64,000 bases of DNA, taken from positions 122,334-186,333 of the forward strand of contig JAFLCK010000005.1 of the NCBI GenBank assembly GCA_017303615.1. The letters are read 5' to 3'. Both the position numbers and the translations under genes were made by a program. The stretch is from Obscuribacter phosphatis_A (lineage in GTDB: Bacteria > Cyanobacteriota > Vampirovibrionia > Obscuribacterales > Obscuribacteraceae). Below, in pieces: positions 34,614 through 43,625 of the stretch. The stretch's first letter is position 1; every line of letters begins with the position of its first letter. A model generated the notes under the pieces. That model had not been told where the DNA came from. It ran no database searches and worked only from the letters and a program-made list of their open reading frames with translations.

Positions 34614-35801
34614 ATGACAAAGCGTGGTTCCAAAATCTTAGTAGGCGATTTGCTCGTCAAATCAGAGCTCATAACTCTGGCGCAGTTTGCCGACGCCATG
34701 CCTGTTTCGCTCAAAACCGGCTTGCCGGTGGGGCGAGTTTTGATTGCATCGGGCTTCTTGACTGAAGAAGGCTTTAAAAACGTACTGACCGTGCAAAGTC
34801 TCATTCGTGACCATCTAATTTCACAGGAAGCAGGTATAGAGGCACTTAAGCTCACCAGGCTGGGCAAAAGCTTGAGTGAAGCCCTTGATCAATTAGGCGA
34901 AAGCTGTGATTTCTTCGAATCGACCAATAGACTGGGCGAACTGCTCTTTGACGCCGAAATTATAGACAATGAGACTCTATCTGAAACCCTTTCGGTCAGT
35001 CTCACCACCGGACTGCCTCTGGCTCGGGTGCTTTCTATGCGCGGCGCCATTGCCGAAGAAGTGGCTTTTATTGCCCTTTGTTGTCAGTCATTAATTAGAG
35101 AAGGCGTGCTCGACCGCGAATCTGCCGTCAATTCAATCAAGTTGGTCAAGCAAAATCTGGGACATCTAAAAAATCTAGGACTCTCGTCCAAACCTGGCGC
35201 AATATCGCTCAAAAAGGCAAACAGCCTAAGGCTGGGTGAACTTTTGCTGCTTTCAGGCATGGTTGACGATAATGCCATAGTACAGGCGGTGCAGGAAGGA
35301 CTTACCGACGAGCAGCCCCTCGGTAAGGTTTTGACCAGGGTCGGCATAATCTCAGAGGTTGAGCTTGGTCAAGCCCTGGCTATTCAAGAAATGATCAATA
35401 ACCGCACTCTTTCGCCCGATGACGCTACTTTTGTCTTATCAACCGTCAAAGGCTCAGGTATGTCCCTTTCCAAGGCTCTTTCCGAAAGCGACAAGCAGAA
35501 AAGCCAGGCCGAAGAGAAGGGTGAACCAGCACCCTTGGATGTCTTTCTCAGCTTTCTGGGTGTCAATATTCCCCAACTTGGGCATTTGAAAGAGCAGAGT
35601 CAGGCTGAAAATCGTCCGCTGGCAGATTACTTGCATAACCAAGGTCTGCTCCACCCAGCCATCGAAGAACCAGTCTTTCAGTGCTATAAGCATTATCTCA
35701 GTGGTCGCTTAGATGACGACCAATGTGCTTTTGCTGTTCATATGTTGGCTTGCACCGACTTGAGCGACTTAGAACTCTTACTCAAGCAATTGTCCTGGTA
35801 A
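34614..35801 (+). CDS. Protein built of MshEN/GspE-N-like repeats
   Basis: 395 residues, cytoplasmic, no signal or membrane segment. It consists of four tandem units (about 7-95, 105-185, 205-293 and a divergent 307-383). Each unit resembles the N-terminal domain of type II secretion and type IV pilus ATPases (GspE/PilB/MshE), for example RLGELLLLSGMVDDNAIVQA (206-225) and LGKVLTRVGIISEVELGQAL (236-255). MshEN domains are known c-di-GMP binders through RLG...L-type motifs, and units 2 and 3 keep RLGELL. No ATPase domain is attached, so it may be a stand-alone receptor or scaffold. A short 46-base gap separates it from the TPR gene. Confidence 0.75.
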   Translation: MTKRGSKILVGDLLVKSELITLAQFADAMPVSLKTGLPVGRVLIASGFLTEEGFKNVLTVQSLIRDHLISQEAGIEALKLTRLGKSLSEALDQLGESCDFFESTNRLGELLFDAEIIDNETLSETLSVSLTTGLPLARVLSMRGAIAEEVAFIALCCQSLIREGVLDRESAVNSIKLVKQNLGHLKNLGLSSKPGAISLKKANSLRLGELLLLSGMVDDNAIVQAVQEGLTDEQPLGKVLTRVGIISEVELGQALAIQEMINNRTLSPDDATFVLSTVKGSGMSLSKALSESDKQKSQAEEKGEPAPLDVFLSFLGVNIPQLGHLKEQSQAENRPLADYLHNQGLLHPAIEEPVFQCYKHYLSGRLDDDQCAFAVHMLACTDLSDLELLLKQLSW

Positions 35802-35836
35802 CTTAGTCCAAGCTTAGTCGGCTCTATTTGATGGCT

Positions 35837-36583
35837 CTAATTAAGAGGCAATCGAAAATTCGCTGCAGGCGTCGCTTCGCCTTTCTCGACCACCAGCATG
35901 CGCGAATAGACAGTGATTGATTTGGGGGCGCCAGCATCGCGGCTGCCGGTCCAAGCTATTAGTTCGCCAAGCAATTTGGTGAGCGGGGCTTTCTCTTTGA
36001 AATAATCATGATCTTGAAACTCTCGCCAGTGCGACCATTGCCAGTCTTCGATGATATACAGTGCACCCGGCTTTAGCAAAGGGTAGAGAGTCTCGAAGCT
36101 GCTTTTGGTCTCTTCATAATAATGCGAGGCATCGTCTATAACCAGGTCTAGCCCTTCTTGAAAATTTTCGGCAACCAGTTTCTTGAGAGTTTCACCATCT
36201 CTTTGATCAACCCCCCAATAAGTCTTTAGCTTGTCTTGCAACTGATGCTTGTTTATATACTGCTGAAAGTAAGCGCTGTCACCGCGACTTACTAAATCTA
36301 CACCGACAATTTTGGCAGGTTGAAAAAGCCAATGCCACAGCACTAGCGAGCCTCCATCAAACAAGCCGATTTCAAAAATATTCTGCGGTTCAATACCGTA
36401 GGTCTCAAGCGCCTGCCCGTATTCTTGCACCAGCTCTTTCGGCTTGTATAGCTGAAAGTGCGGCTGCTCTTTCCAGAAAGCATCGCTCTCTTCGGCAGTC
36501 AAGACAAGACGAAAATGAAGATCATCGATGAGCAGACGATCTGCCTGCCAGTTGAGAGCTTGCAATTTATCTAGGGCGGTCAC
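35837..36583 (-). CDS. SAM-dependent methyltransferase (CmcI/rhamnosyl-O-methyltransferase type)
   Basis: 248 residues, GTG start at 36583. The class I fold is seen in IFEIGLFDGGSLVLWHWLF (motif I, about 94-112), GVDLVSRGDSAYFQQYI and DLVIDDASHYYEETKSSFETL, followed by LKPGALYIIEDWQWSHW. This IDDASH...IEDW arrangement is shared by cephalosporin-hydroxylase/CmcI-like and sugar O-methyltransferases. It is a clear paralogue of the protein at 42817 (same motifs, same length and a similar N-terminus). It is the last gene of the minus-strand arm of the glycan cluster, 19 bases after the radical SAM gene. A sugar hydroxyl is the likely target. Confidence 0.85.
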   Translation of the reverse strand: MTALDKLQALNWQADRLLIDDLHFRLVLTAEESDAFWKEQPHFQLYKPKELVQEYGQALETYGIEPQNIFEIGLFDGGSLVLWHWLFQPAKIVGVDLVSRGDSAYFQQYINKHQLQDKLKTYWGVDQRDGETLKKLVAENFQEGLDLVIDDASHYYEETKSSFETLYPLLKPGALYIIEDWQWSHWREFQDHDYFKEKAPLTKLLGELIAWTGSRDAGAPKSITVYSRMLVVEKGEATPAANFRLPLN

Positions 36584-36602
36584 TTATCTTTAATTCTTTT
36601 TG

Positions 36603-37745
36603 TTATCTTTCTACTTTTTCTTCGAGTAGCCTTCGCAATTCCTTTATCTGTTCGTCTTTGGCTGCCAGGGACGCTTCAAGAGCCAGAACTAAACCATCTG
36701 AAGCCACCGGCTGCGGCTGACTGTCAGCTTGCCAATCAGAAAAGATGAGTTCATTTAGTCCTTGATTCTGCGAGTAATAGTCTTTGAACCGTTCTTTCTG
36801 AAGCCTTTGTATGTTTTGCAAAAGAGCCTGCAGCTCTGCATCGGTATAGCTACGTTCGTTTGCATTGACTGTGCAGCAAGTTTTGCAAATACTCTGATTT
36901 TGGCGTCTGTTTAAGAGCTGCTCTTTAGACAAGTCTAGAAAGTTGCCCACACCATATTTGGTTTCATCATAAACGATGCAGCAAAGCTGAGCTTCTCCAA
37001 GATAGTTGAGCACCACCTGATTGGTGTGGCGAGCACATTCAAACTTCTTGCCGATTGATTTAGAAACTTCCAGATAATCGTAAGGGGTCAGATAGAGGAT
37101 CTCAAAGAGCCTTTTGTCTGCTTCGGTTAATGGGCTGCCGATACTTGGATCATAAAGACTGAGTGTCTTTTCAATCGGACAAAAAGAAGCAAAAACACAA
37201 GTGAAATTGAGACCAAGTGCTTGCACAAATTTCTGCATCGCAAGTTCATCATCGAGGTTGCCGAGGTAACGGTGAAAATTCACTTCTATATAGCCGACCT
37301 GGCCATTTTCTTTCCAATATTTAGCCAGTAGCTCAATATTCTCTTTTACCTTTTCTATATCGCCACCGCTGTGGCTGCGCTCATATACAGACTGGTTAAA
37401 GCCTGAGAGCGATACTTTGAAGCCCTCTGGTTTTTCGGCCATGACTTCTTGCAGTCGTGGTGCAAAACTAAGATTAGAGCTGATGCCACAGGCCAAGCCA
37501 TGGCTGTGCACCAGTCGCACAGCTTCAGGCAGTTTGGGATGCACGAAAGGTTCGGTCCAGTTATAGAGATTGATAGACTCGACATTGTATTCAGACTTTG
37601 CCTTGACCAAGATTTCATTCAATAGCTCAAGACTCATGACGCCGCTCTTGTTCTCGACCTGGCTGGAATTACCCTTAGGGCAAGAGGGACAGCGCAAATT
37701 GCAAGAGCCGACAATATCGATATAGAACTGTACTTTATCGGTCAT
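36603..37745 (-). CDS. Radical SAM protein with SPASM-type C-terminal cysteines
   Basis: The start ATG at 37745 is chosen since the longer form would overlap the upstream gene; AGGAG lies rather far (about 16 bases) upstream. The [4Fe-4S]/SAM motif C15-x3-C19-x2-C22 occurs in GSCNLRCPSCPKGN. Cysteines typical of an auxiliary SPASM cluster lie around 225-295 (FECARHTN, LCCIVYDE, CKTCCTVN). The C-terminus is a short coiled coil. Radical SAM/SPASM enzymes modify peptides or sugars; the setting between methyltransferases in a glycosyltransferase cluster suggests a sugar or lipid-linked substrate, but this is inference. Paralogue at 44492. Confidence 0.88.
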   Translation of the reverse strand: MTDKVQFYIDIVGSCNLRCPSCPKGNSSQVENKSGVMSLELLNEILVKAKSEYNVESINLYNWTEPFVHPKLPEAVRLVHSHGLACGISSNLSFAPRLQEVMAEKPEGFKVSLSGFNQSVYERSHSGGDIEKVKENIELLAKYWKENGQVGYIEVNFHRYLGNLDDELAMQKFVQALGLNFTCVFASFCPIEKTLSLYDPSIGSPLTEADKRLFEILYLTPYDYLEVSKSIGKKFECARHTNQVVLNYLGEAQLCCIVYDETKYGVGNFLDLSKEQLLNRRQNQSICKTCCTVNANERSYTDAELQALLQNIQRLQKERFKDYYSQNQGLNELIFSDWQADSQPQPVASDGLVLALEASLAAKDEQIKELRRLLEEKVER

Positions 37746-37765
37746 TATTTTTCTAACGTTACTCC

Positions 37766-38554
37766 TTACTCTTTGCGCCAGTAAGCACCAGTCCAATCGA
37801 TTTGCACTATAGGGGTGGTAATCTGCCGATTTTCTCTAAACTGATGAACAGCCATTCGGCATTGTTCAAAGGCTCCATAGTCATCGATAATGACAAAGCC
37901 ACCGCGGGATAGTTTGTGGTATAGACCATCGAGAGCCTGAATGGTCGACTCATAAAGGTCTCCATCTAAGCGCAGCACAGCCAGTTTCTCAATCTCATTT
38001 GTTTGCAGGGTGTCTTTGAACCAACCCTTGAGGAAAGAAACTTGATTATCCAGCAGATCATATTTGGCAAAATTATTTTGCACTTCACTAAGTGATACCG
38101 CCAGCTCTGGATAAATACTTAAATCGAGGGAAGAGTCTAGGGGATAGTTGGCACTATCGGGCTTAGGCAGACCCATAAATGAATCAGCCAAATACACCCT
38201 ACGGCTGGTATCACCATGAGCCTTGAGCAAAGCTCTCGCCAGTATGCAACAGCCTCCTCGCCAAACACCCGCTTCTAAAATATCGCCGGGAATATTTTCC
38301 TTGATTACAGTCTCGATGCAGTATTGAAAGTTGTCGAGCCGTTTACGCCCCACCATAGTATGGGCATCGCGCGGACAGTCTCGCCCCTCTAGCCGCACAC
38401 CCTCGGCATAGATGGCTTCCCCCCAAGAGGCTGTGTGCGGATCGCAATAAATAGAATTGACCAGAACTTTCTTTAGGAGCTCTATGTACAAAGAATAATT
38501 TCGATCGTGAGAACCACTAGATTGTTCGTCAACTGCCGAATTTGCTTCTTTCAC
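37766..38554 (-). CDS. TylF/macrocin-type O-methyltransferase
   Basis: 262 residues, GTG start at 38554 with AAGGAG 8 bases upstream. Family features: DILEAGVWRGGCCILARALL (motif I region), VYLADSFMGLPKPD, LAVLRLDGDLYESTIQALDGLY and GGFVIIDDYGAFEQCRMAV (metal/SAM-site acidic residues). Members methylate sugar hydroxyls in macrolides or surface glycans, or act on related substrates. It sits between a general methyltransferase gene and the radical SAM gene on the same strand, which supports a tailoring role. Confidence 0.9.
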   Translation of the reverse strand: MKEANSAVDEQSSGSHDRNYSLYIELLKKVLVNSIYCDPHTASWGEAIYAEGVRLEGRDCPRDAHTMVGRKRLDNFQYCIETVIKENIPGDILEAGVWRGGCCILARALLKAHGDTSRRVYLADSFMGLPKPDSANYPLDSSLDLSIYPELAVSLSEVQNNFAKYDLLDNQVSFLKGWFKDTLQTNEIEKLAVLRLDGDLYESTIQALDGLYHKLSRGGFVIIDDYGAFEQCRMAVHQFRENRQITTPIVQIDWTGAYWRKE

Positions 38555-38611
38555 TTAACAGGCTCCTTAGCGGTTTATCTATTGTCTAAAGATTTGGTGG
38601 GCGAGTGAAAT

Positions 38612-39340
38612 TTAGGCAGAAGAAACAGCTTCGACAATAAACTGATAGGTCATTAGATGAGGATTTTTCGATAAGCTGTCGAGATTGAGATACTGCGAGG
38701 CATCATGGTCCTTGAACTCGGATATTTCTAGAGGCATCTCCACTGTGTCTTCGTAAACTATGGCTAGACCAGCATCGTTTATCAATTCTACTAAAGACTG
38801 ATGACTGAAAAAGCGCAGATGGGTCTTATCCAACAAACCTTCATCTCTGTAGCGAAAATTGCCGCTGGCTAACTCGCAAATCACACCCAAATAAGTGACA
38901 TTGGGCACAGAGAACAACATCTTACCGTCTCTTTGGAGGTTCCTTGATAAAAGTGACAGCGCCTGAGCGGGATACTGTAAATGTTCAATGACATCGGCGA
39001 GAACTATAACGTCATAACGGCGTTCACCCAGAATAGAAGCCGGACACCTATCGATATCGGCTTGAAAGAGGTCGTTATAGTAGGGTCTTGCTTGCTGCAG
39101 CATGCGGCGGTCGAGGTCGATACCATCGATAACTGATGTGCCAGAATTATTTTGCTGATTACTTTTACTCTGCTGATTATTTTTATTGTTAATCATGGCT
39201 CCCAGGGCGCCGCAACCCACGCCAACATCAAGAATCTTTGCGCCCTGCGGAATTCTCCTGAAAATTTTTCCAAGCGAATCATCGGCATTGCAGTCGGCAA
39301 TACGATCGTAGATTTTTCTTTGTGGTCCTGAACTATTCAC
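38612..39340 (-). CDS. Class I SAM-dependent methyltransferase with Asn/Gln-rich insertion
   Basis: 242 residues, GTG start at 39340. Motif I is ILDVGVGCGALGAMI; motif II is IDGIDLDRRML; YDVIVLADVIEHLQYPAQAL and GKMLFSVPNVTY follow, as in the UbiG/Methyltransf_23 type common in glycan clusters. Between motifs I and II there is a low-complexity insert (NNKNNQQSKSNQQNNSG) that other members lack. It is first gene of the minus-strand arm; the 168-base gap to 39509 must contain divergent promoters. Confidence 0.88.
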   Translation of the reverse strand: MNSSGPQRKIYDRIADCNADDSLGKIFRRIPQGAKILDVGVGCGALGAMINNKNNQQSKSNQQNNSGTSVIDGIDLDRRMLQQARPYYNDLFQADIDRCPASILGERRYDVIVLADVIEHLQYPAQALSLLSRNLQRDGKMLFSVPNVTYLGVICELASGNFRYRDEGLLDKTHLRFFSHQSLVELINDAGLAIVYEDTVEMPLEISEFKDHDASQYLNLDSLSKNPHLMTYQFIVEAVSSA

Positions 39341-39508
39341 TATTCAAAGCCTTATTGCTTTCTCTCGACCTATTCAAACGGCAGCTATTCTGGCATGGAT
39401 AGAGCCCCAAAGCCAAGAACAAAATGAAAGTTAATAAATTACATACTATGCGAATCTTGTTATCTTTCAGGTTCCTGTCTTACACGCAGCTCTGACACGA
39501 GAGCTATT

Positions 39509-41026
39509 TTGGCGCCAAATCGAATGGAATCCGAGATCAAGCTAGTTGCCTTTTACCTACCTCAATTTCACCCAATTCCGGAAAATGACGAATTCTGGGG
39601 CAAAGGCTTTACCGAATGGTCCAATGTCACAAGAGGCAAACCTCTCTATCCAGGGCACCTTCAACCACGTTTACCAGGCGAGCTAGGCTTTTATGATCTG
39701 CGTCTGCCCGAGGTGGCAGACAAGCAGGCTGAGCTGGCAAAAGAGTATGGCTTGCACGGTTTTTGCTATTACTACTATTGGTTTGCCCCAGAGAAAACCT
39801 TGCTGGAGCGTCCGCTTAAACAAATGCTGCAAAACCCGCAGACAGACTTGCCTTTTTGTCTTTGCTGGGCAAATGAAAATTGGACCAGACGCTGGGACGG
39901 CTCAGAAGACGAGATACTGGTAAAGCAAAACTATACTGATGACTTTGCTGAATCATTCATTGAGTCATTGCTTCCTTACTTTAGAGACGATCGCTACATA
40001 AGAGTCGACGGCAAACCTGTCTTATTGGTCTATGACACCAGACAATTTGCAGACATAAGGAAATCGACATCTATATGGCGAAAATTAGTCAGAGCGGCTG
40101 GTTTTGAAGACATCTTTCTAATTCGCTGCAATACTTTTGTCGGCCAAGCCTATGAAATCGACCCTAAAGTGCAGGGCTTTGATGCCTGTGTTGAATTTCC
40201 ACCGCACGGCACAATTACTGCTCAACTGCCAATTATTGAGTCAGAGAGAGAGTCAGATGAAGAATCTGCTACTGTCTTCGACCAAGAAACAGTGGTTTTT
40301 AATTCGATCACTAGAGCCCCTCATTCTTATGAGCTTTTTCGCACACTCTTCCCCTCCTGGGACAATACACCGCGCAAGCAACAGTCAGCCACAATCTTTT
40401 TCGGTTCCACACCGGCTCTATATAAACAATGGCTGAGCGGCTTAATTGCCTGGACAAAACGCCATAACCCAAGCGATCGACAAATTATTTTTGTTAATGC
40501 CTGGAATGAATGGGCCGAAGGGGCAGTGCTTGAACCAGACAAAGAGCACGGTCGCAAATATCTCGAGGCGACAAAAGAGGCTTTAGATAGTCAGTCTTTA
40601 TATTATGAGAGAGGAACTGCCGCCCATCTGGCTGCACTGGTAAATGACTGTACTCTTTCGCCCCATTTAAGACCGGTCACAGCTGGCAAACAGCTAAACC
40701 AGTCTGAGCAGATTGTCTGCGAATTAGAACAAGTGGGCTTTGGTGAGAGCGGCTTTTATTTGGAAGGTTATGCCTTTGTCAAAAACAAAAAAGCTTTGCT
40801 TGCCATTGTGGTCTTTGATGGTGAAGAACTAGTCGGCAGCGCAATAAACACAATCTATCGTGCCGACCTGGGCGAACGCTTTGGAGCGCAATCTCTGCGA
40901 TCCGGCTTCAGTTTGCATTTGCCTAAGTTTATGAGATCCAAGGGTCCTGTGAGAGTTTTTGCCCTTGGTGAAGATTTCATTTTTCAAAATGTAGAGCGTA
41001 ATTTGGCGCTCAGTCTAGAATCTTAG
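39509..41026 (+). CDS. WbsX-like glycan-biosynthesis protein (GH99-like)
   Basis: 505 residues. The TTG at 39509 has GAGAG about 7 bases upstream; the ATG at 39524 is an alternative. The N-terminal 370 or so residues match the WbsX/glycosyltransferase family with a GH99-like barrel: FYLPQFHPIPENDEFWGKGF, then FTEWSNV, YGLHGFCYYYYWF, CWANENWTRRWDG and the late IIFVNAWNEWAEGAVLEPD. Such proteins occur in O-antigen and capsule clusters; catalytic role (transferase or endo-acting) is not settled. The last 130 residues form an extra beta-rich domain. It opens the plus-strand arm of the cluster. Confidence 0.9.
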   Translation: MAPNRMESEIKLVAFYLPQFHPIPENDEFWGKGFTEWSNVTRGKPLYPGHLQPRLPGELGFYDLRLPEVADKQAELAKEYGLHGFCYYYYWFAPEKTLLERPLKQMLQNPQTDLPFCLCWANENWTRRWDGSEDEILVKQNYTDDFAESFIESLLPYFRDDRYIRVDGKPVLLVYDTRQFADIRKSTSIWRKLVRAAGFEDIFLIRCNTFVGQAYEIDPKVQGFDACVEFPPHGTITAQLPIIESERESDEESATVFDQETVVFNSITRAPHSYELFRTLFPSWDNTPRKQQSATIFFGSTPALYKQWLSGLIAWTKRHNPSDRQIIFVNAWNEWAEGAVLEPDKEHGRKYLEATKEALDSQSLYYERGTAAHLAALVNDCTLSPHLRPVTAGKQLNQSEQIVCELEQVGFGESGFYLEGYAFVKNKKALLAIVVFDGEELVGSAINTIYRADLGERFGAQSLRSGFSLHLPKFMRSKGPVRVFALGEDFIFQNVERNLALSLES

Positions 41027-41046
41027 AGATTTAGAGGCATCAAGCA

Positions 41047-42813
41047 ATGGCTAGAGTAAAAAACTTCAATTATGCCTCTTGTCTCGGCGACCTGATTCTT
41101 ATGAGCGAGCTCTGCTCAAGATACGGCGGTCTCAAACTTGTCATTGCCACCACCGGCAAGATACAGGCAGAGGGCACTGCCCTTGGTGGTACTCCTTTCT
41201 TTTGGCTTGAACTGCAGCAATCTGCGCAGACCCAAGCAAATGGCTTGAAAGCTGTCTTATCTCTGCCTTACTTAGATACACTCTCTAAAATTGTCTTTCA
41301 GTTGCCCGCCCAAGAAGAGTCTTTGCTTAGCGTTATTAGCGCCTTTAGCTTTTGCGGGGTGATCAGTGATCTTGTCGATGCTAGAGATGAAAGCATGCAA
41401 AACTTACTGAGGCTTGTTAAAGACAAGATAGCCAATGCGGCTCCCTCAGCTCAGAGCGCCCCTGTCATGTTGCACACTTTGTTTCAAGGCGGCACTAGGC
41501 TAGCCAATAAACAAAGTTCTGAGCGCAATATAGAAGTCGAGGAAAGGCGTCAACGTCTAGCTGCCAAACTAGAACAACAAGGCAGTCCCGGTCCCGCTCC
41601 CGAAGAGCCTCTGGTTTCTATTTGTCTGCCTGTGCAGAATGCCGAGAAGAGTCTCGCCAAGACATTAGAAGGCATCTTGTGCCAGACTTTCGAAAACTTT
41701 GAAGTGCTCATTGCCGACGATCATTCAGATGACAACACTCTCGAAATCGTCACCCACTATGCCTCACGTGATGCCCGCTTGATTCCATGGATCAACGAAG
41801 AACCTGTGGGAGCGGTGAAGAATTACAACGAATGTCTGATGAGGGCCAGGGGCAAATATATCAAGACTCTCTCTCAAGATGCCTGGCTTCATCCCCAGCA
41901 TCTAGAGAAAATGCTGGCTGTGGCGGAAAGTCAGCCCCAAACTGCTCTAGTTTTAGTAGCCCTCGAAGAAGGACTACCACGCTGGTCTGAAATTGGTCTC
42001 AATTCATCGGCTAAGACTCTCAAGGCAATAGTCGAGAATGGTTTAGATGATCTGCGCCGACTTGCTCCTTGCCCATCCAGTCTATTTTTTCCGGCCTCGC
42101 ATATAGGTAAAGGCTTCAACTCTAAACTGCCCAATTTAGCCACTGTCGACTATGCCTTGCGCATTCTCAGCAAGGGCGATCTATTTATAATGCCTTGCGG
42201 TTTGCTTGAAACCACCACCTTACAAGATAGCCACAAACAGTGGGCCGGGCACTATATGGACCTGGCCGCCGAGTCGATTCAGATAGCCGCTAATTCGCAA
42301 GAAATTCTCAAAAGTATAGGTATCGAGAAAGAAGTTTTTGTCGATAGTAGTTTGCTTAAGCTCGGAACAGATTTGACCAAAACCGAGTCTACCCGCGGCA
42401 GGCTGGCTTTGAATGCACCGGGCGGCATACTTGGAGGCAATCAGAATACCCTACCGGTGGCGGTTTCTCTCTTGCGCACTTTGGGTCGCTGTCAGCAGAA
42501 AGGCACCGCCGATAGGCGTGCCCTAGAAATTGCAATGCTGGAAGAGAGAGTAAGAGAGCTGCTCAGTAGTCAGTCATGGCGTATGACCAAGGTGCTCAGA
42601 GATTGGAACGCACGCTTGCGCAGTGATAGAGCCGTAGGAAGCAGTATCGACTGGGAGCAGATTGATTGGACAGAAAATCTGGCTCAGCAGACCTATGCCG
42701 AGCTATTGCGTAGCATCATCAAAGAGATCAAGACCAGCCGTTCATGGCGTTTGACTGCGCCTTTACGGCGCTGGAAAGGGCAACGCAGTCGCAGCCAGAG
42801 ATTGGAGAAATAG
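41047..42813 (+). CDS. Family 2 glycosyltransferase with unusual N- and C-terminal extensions
   Basis: 588 residues. The GT-A domain begins near residue 190 (LVSICLPVQNAEKSLAKTL; CQTFENFEVLIADDHSDDNT, where DDHSDD is the nucleotide-sugar-binding strand and SQDAW is in place of the usual DDD/DxD region). The first 180 residues are an unfamiliar alpha/beta domain. The C-terminus carries two copies of the SxSWR[LM]T-x-x-LR motif (SQSWRMTKVLR near 514, SRSWRLTAPLRRWK 564-577), a tail known from many polysaccharide glycosyltransferases. Its gene follows wbsX after 20 bases and abuts the methyltransferase at 42817, so an operon is likely. Confidence 0.85.
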   Translation: MARVKNFNYASCLGDLILMSELCSRYGGLKLVIATTGKIQAEGTALGGTPFFWLELQQSAQTQANGLKAVLSLPYLDTLSKIVFQLPAQEESLLSVISAFSFCGVISDLVDARDESMQNLLRLVKDKIANAAPSAQSAPVMLHTLFQGGTRLANKQSSERNIEVEERRQRLAAKLEQQGSPGPAPEEPLVSICLPVQNAEKSLAKTLEGILCQTFENFEVLIADDHSDDNTLEIVTHYASRDARLIPWINEEPVGAVKNYNECLMRARGKYIKTLSQDAWLHPQHLEKMLAVAESQPQTALVLVALEEGLPRWSEIGLNSSAKTLKAIVENGLDDLRRLAPCPSSLFFPASHIGKGFNSKLPNLATVDYALRILSKGDLFIMPCGLLETTTLQDSHKQWAGHYMDLAAESIQIAANSQEILKSIGIEKEVFVDSSLLKLGTDLTKTESTRGRLALNAPGGILGGNQNTLPVAVSLLRTLGRCQQKGTADRRALEIAMLEERVRELLSSQSWRMTKVLRDWNARLRSDRAVGSSIDWEQIDWTENLAQQTYAELLRSIIKEIKTSRSWRLTAPLRRWKGQRSRSQRLEK

Positions 42814-42816
42814 AAA

Positions 42817-43611
42817 ATGTTCGACCTCTTTGACTGGCAGAGCGATCATATGCGCTTCGGTGAACTACTGTTTCGACTGGAGCACTATCGCAATGACCAC
42901 TGGAAGCTTGGCGATGCCTATTTCAGGCTCTACAAAGTAAAAGAACTCTATGAGCAGTATCAGACTTTCTTTGAGCGCAAGCCGAACTTCCAAGCTAAAA
43001 ACATAGTCGAGATAGGAATGTGGGACGGAGGCAGTCTAGCCATTCTGAACGAAGTGTTCTTGCCAAGCAAGTTAGTGGGCATAGACTTTCAAGCACAGAG
43101 GGGCGATAGCGACTATTTTAAGCAATATATCGCCCGACATAAACTGGAAAAGAGAGTGCGTACCTATTGGGGCACAGATCAGGGTGATGTCGCCAAGCTT
43201 GATGCGATTTTGAAATCTGAGTTTGAAGAGCCCTTAGATTTAGTAATGGACGATGCCTCGCATCTATATGAACCAAGTAAGATCTCCTTTGAAAAGATTT
43301 TCCCCCTACTTAGGGAAGGCGGCCTATACATAATTGAAGACTGGGCTTGGCTGCACTGGCCGGAGTTTGACCGAGACCCCTATTTTGCCGGAAGAACCGG
43401 ACTTACCCAGTTGGTCTTTGAGATTGTGGAAATGATCGGTAGCGCCAGAGGCACACCGCCGGCAGTGCTGACTGTGTTTCCTGGTTTTGTCGTCATCGAG
43501 AAAACCTCACTTGATTTGCGGTCTGATAAACCTTTCCGTCTGGAAGACCATATCTGTCGTCGTCCGGTGGCAAAATTTGCACCACCGGCTCGCCTGAGAG
43601 AACTCGATTAA
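42817..43611 (+). CDS. SAM-dependent methyltransferase, paralogue of 35837-36583
   Basis: 264 residues. Key motifs mirror the paralogue: IVEIGMWDGGSLAILNEVF (motif I), VGIDFQAQRGDSDYFKQYI, DLVMDDASHLYEPSKISFE and LREGGLYIIEDWAWLHW. It belongs to the CmcI/rhamnosyl O-methyltransferase type. Start ATG at 42817, three bases after the glycosyltransferase stop, so coupled. A C-terminal extension of about 20 residues (ICRRPVAKFAPPARL) is not in the paralogue. A sugar O-methylation role is inferred from neighbours. Confidence 0.86.
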   Translation: MFDLFDWQSDHMRFGELLFRLEHYRNDHWKLGDAYFRLYKVKELYEQYQTFFERKPNFQAKNIVEIGMWDGGSLAILNEVFLPSKLVGIDFQAQRGDSDYFKQYIARHKLEKRVRTYWGTDQGDVAKLDAILKSEFEEPLDLVMDDASHLYEPSKISFEKIFPLLREGGLYIIEDWAWLHWPEFDRDPYFAGRTGLTQLVFEIVEMIGSARGTPPAVLTVFPGFVVIEKTSLDLRSDKPFRLEDHICRRPVAKFAPPARLRELD

Positions 43612-43625
43612 GGAGTCCTGATTAG

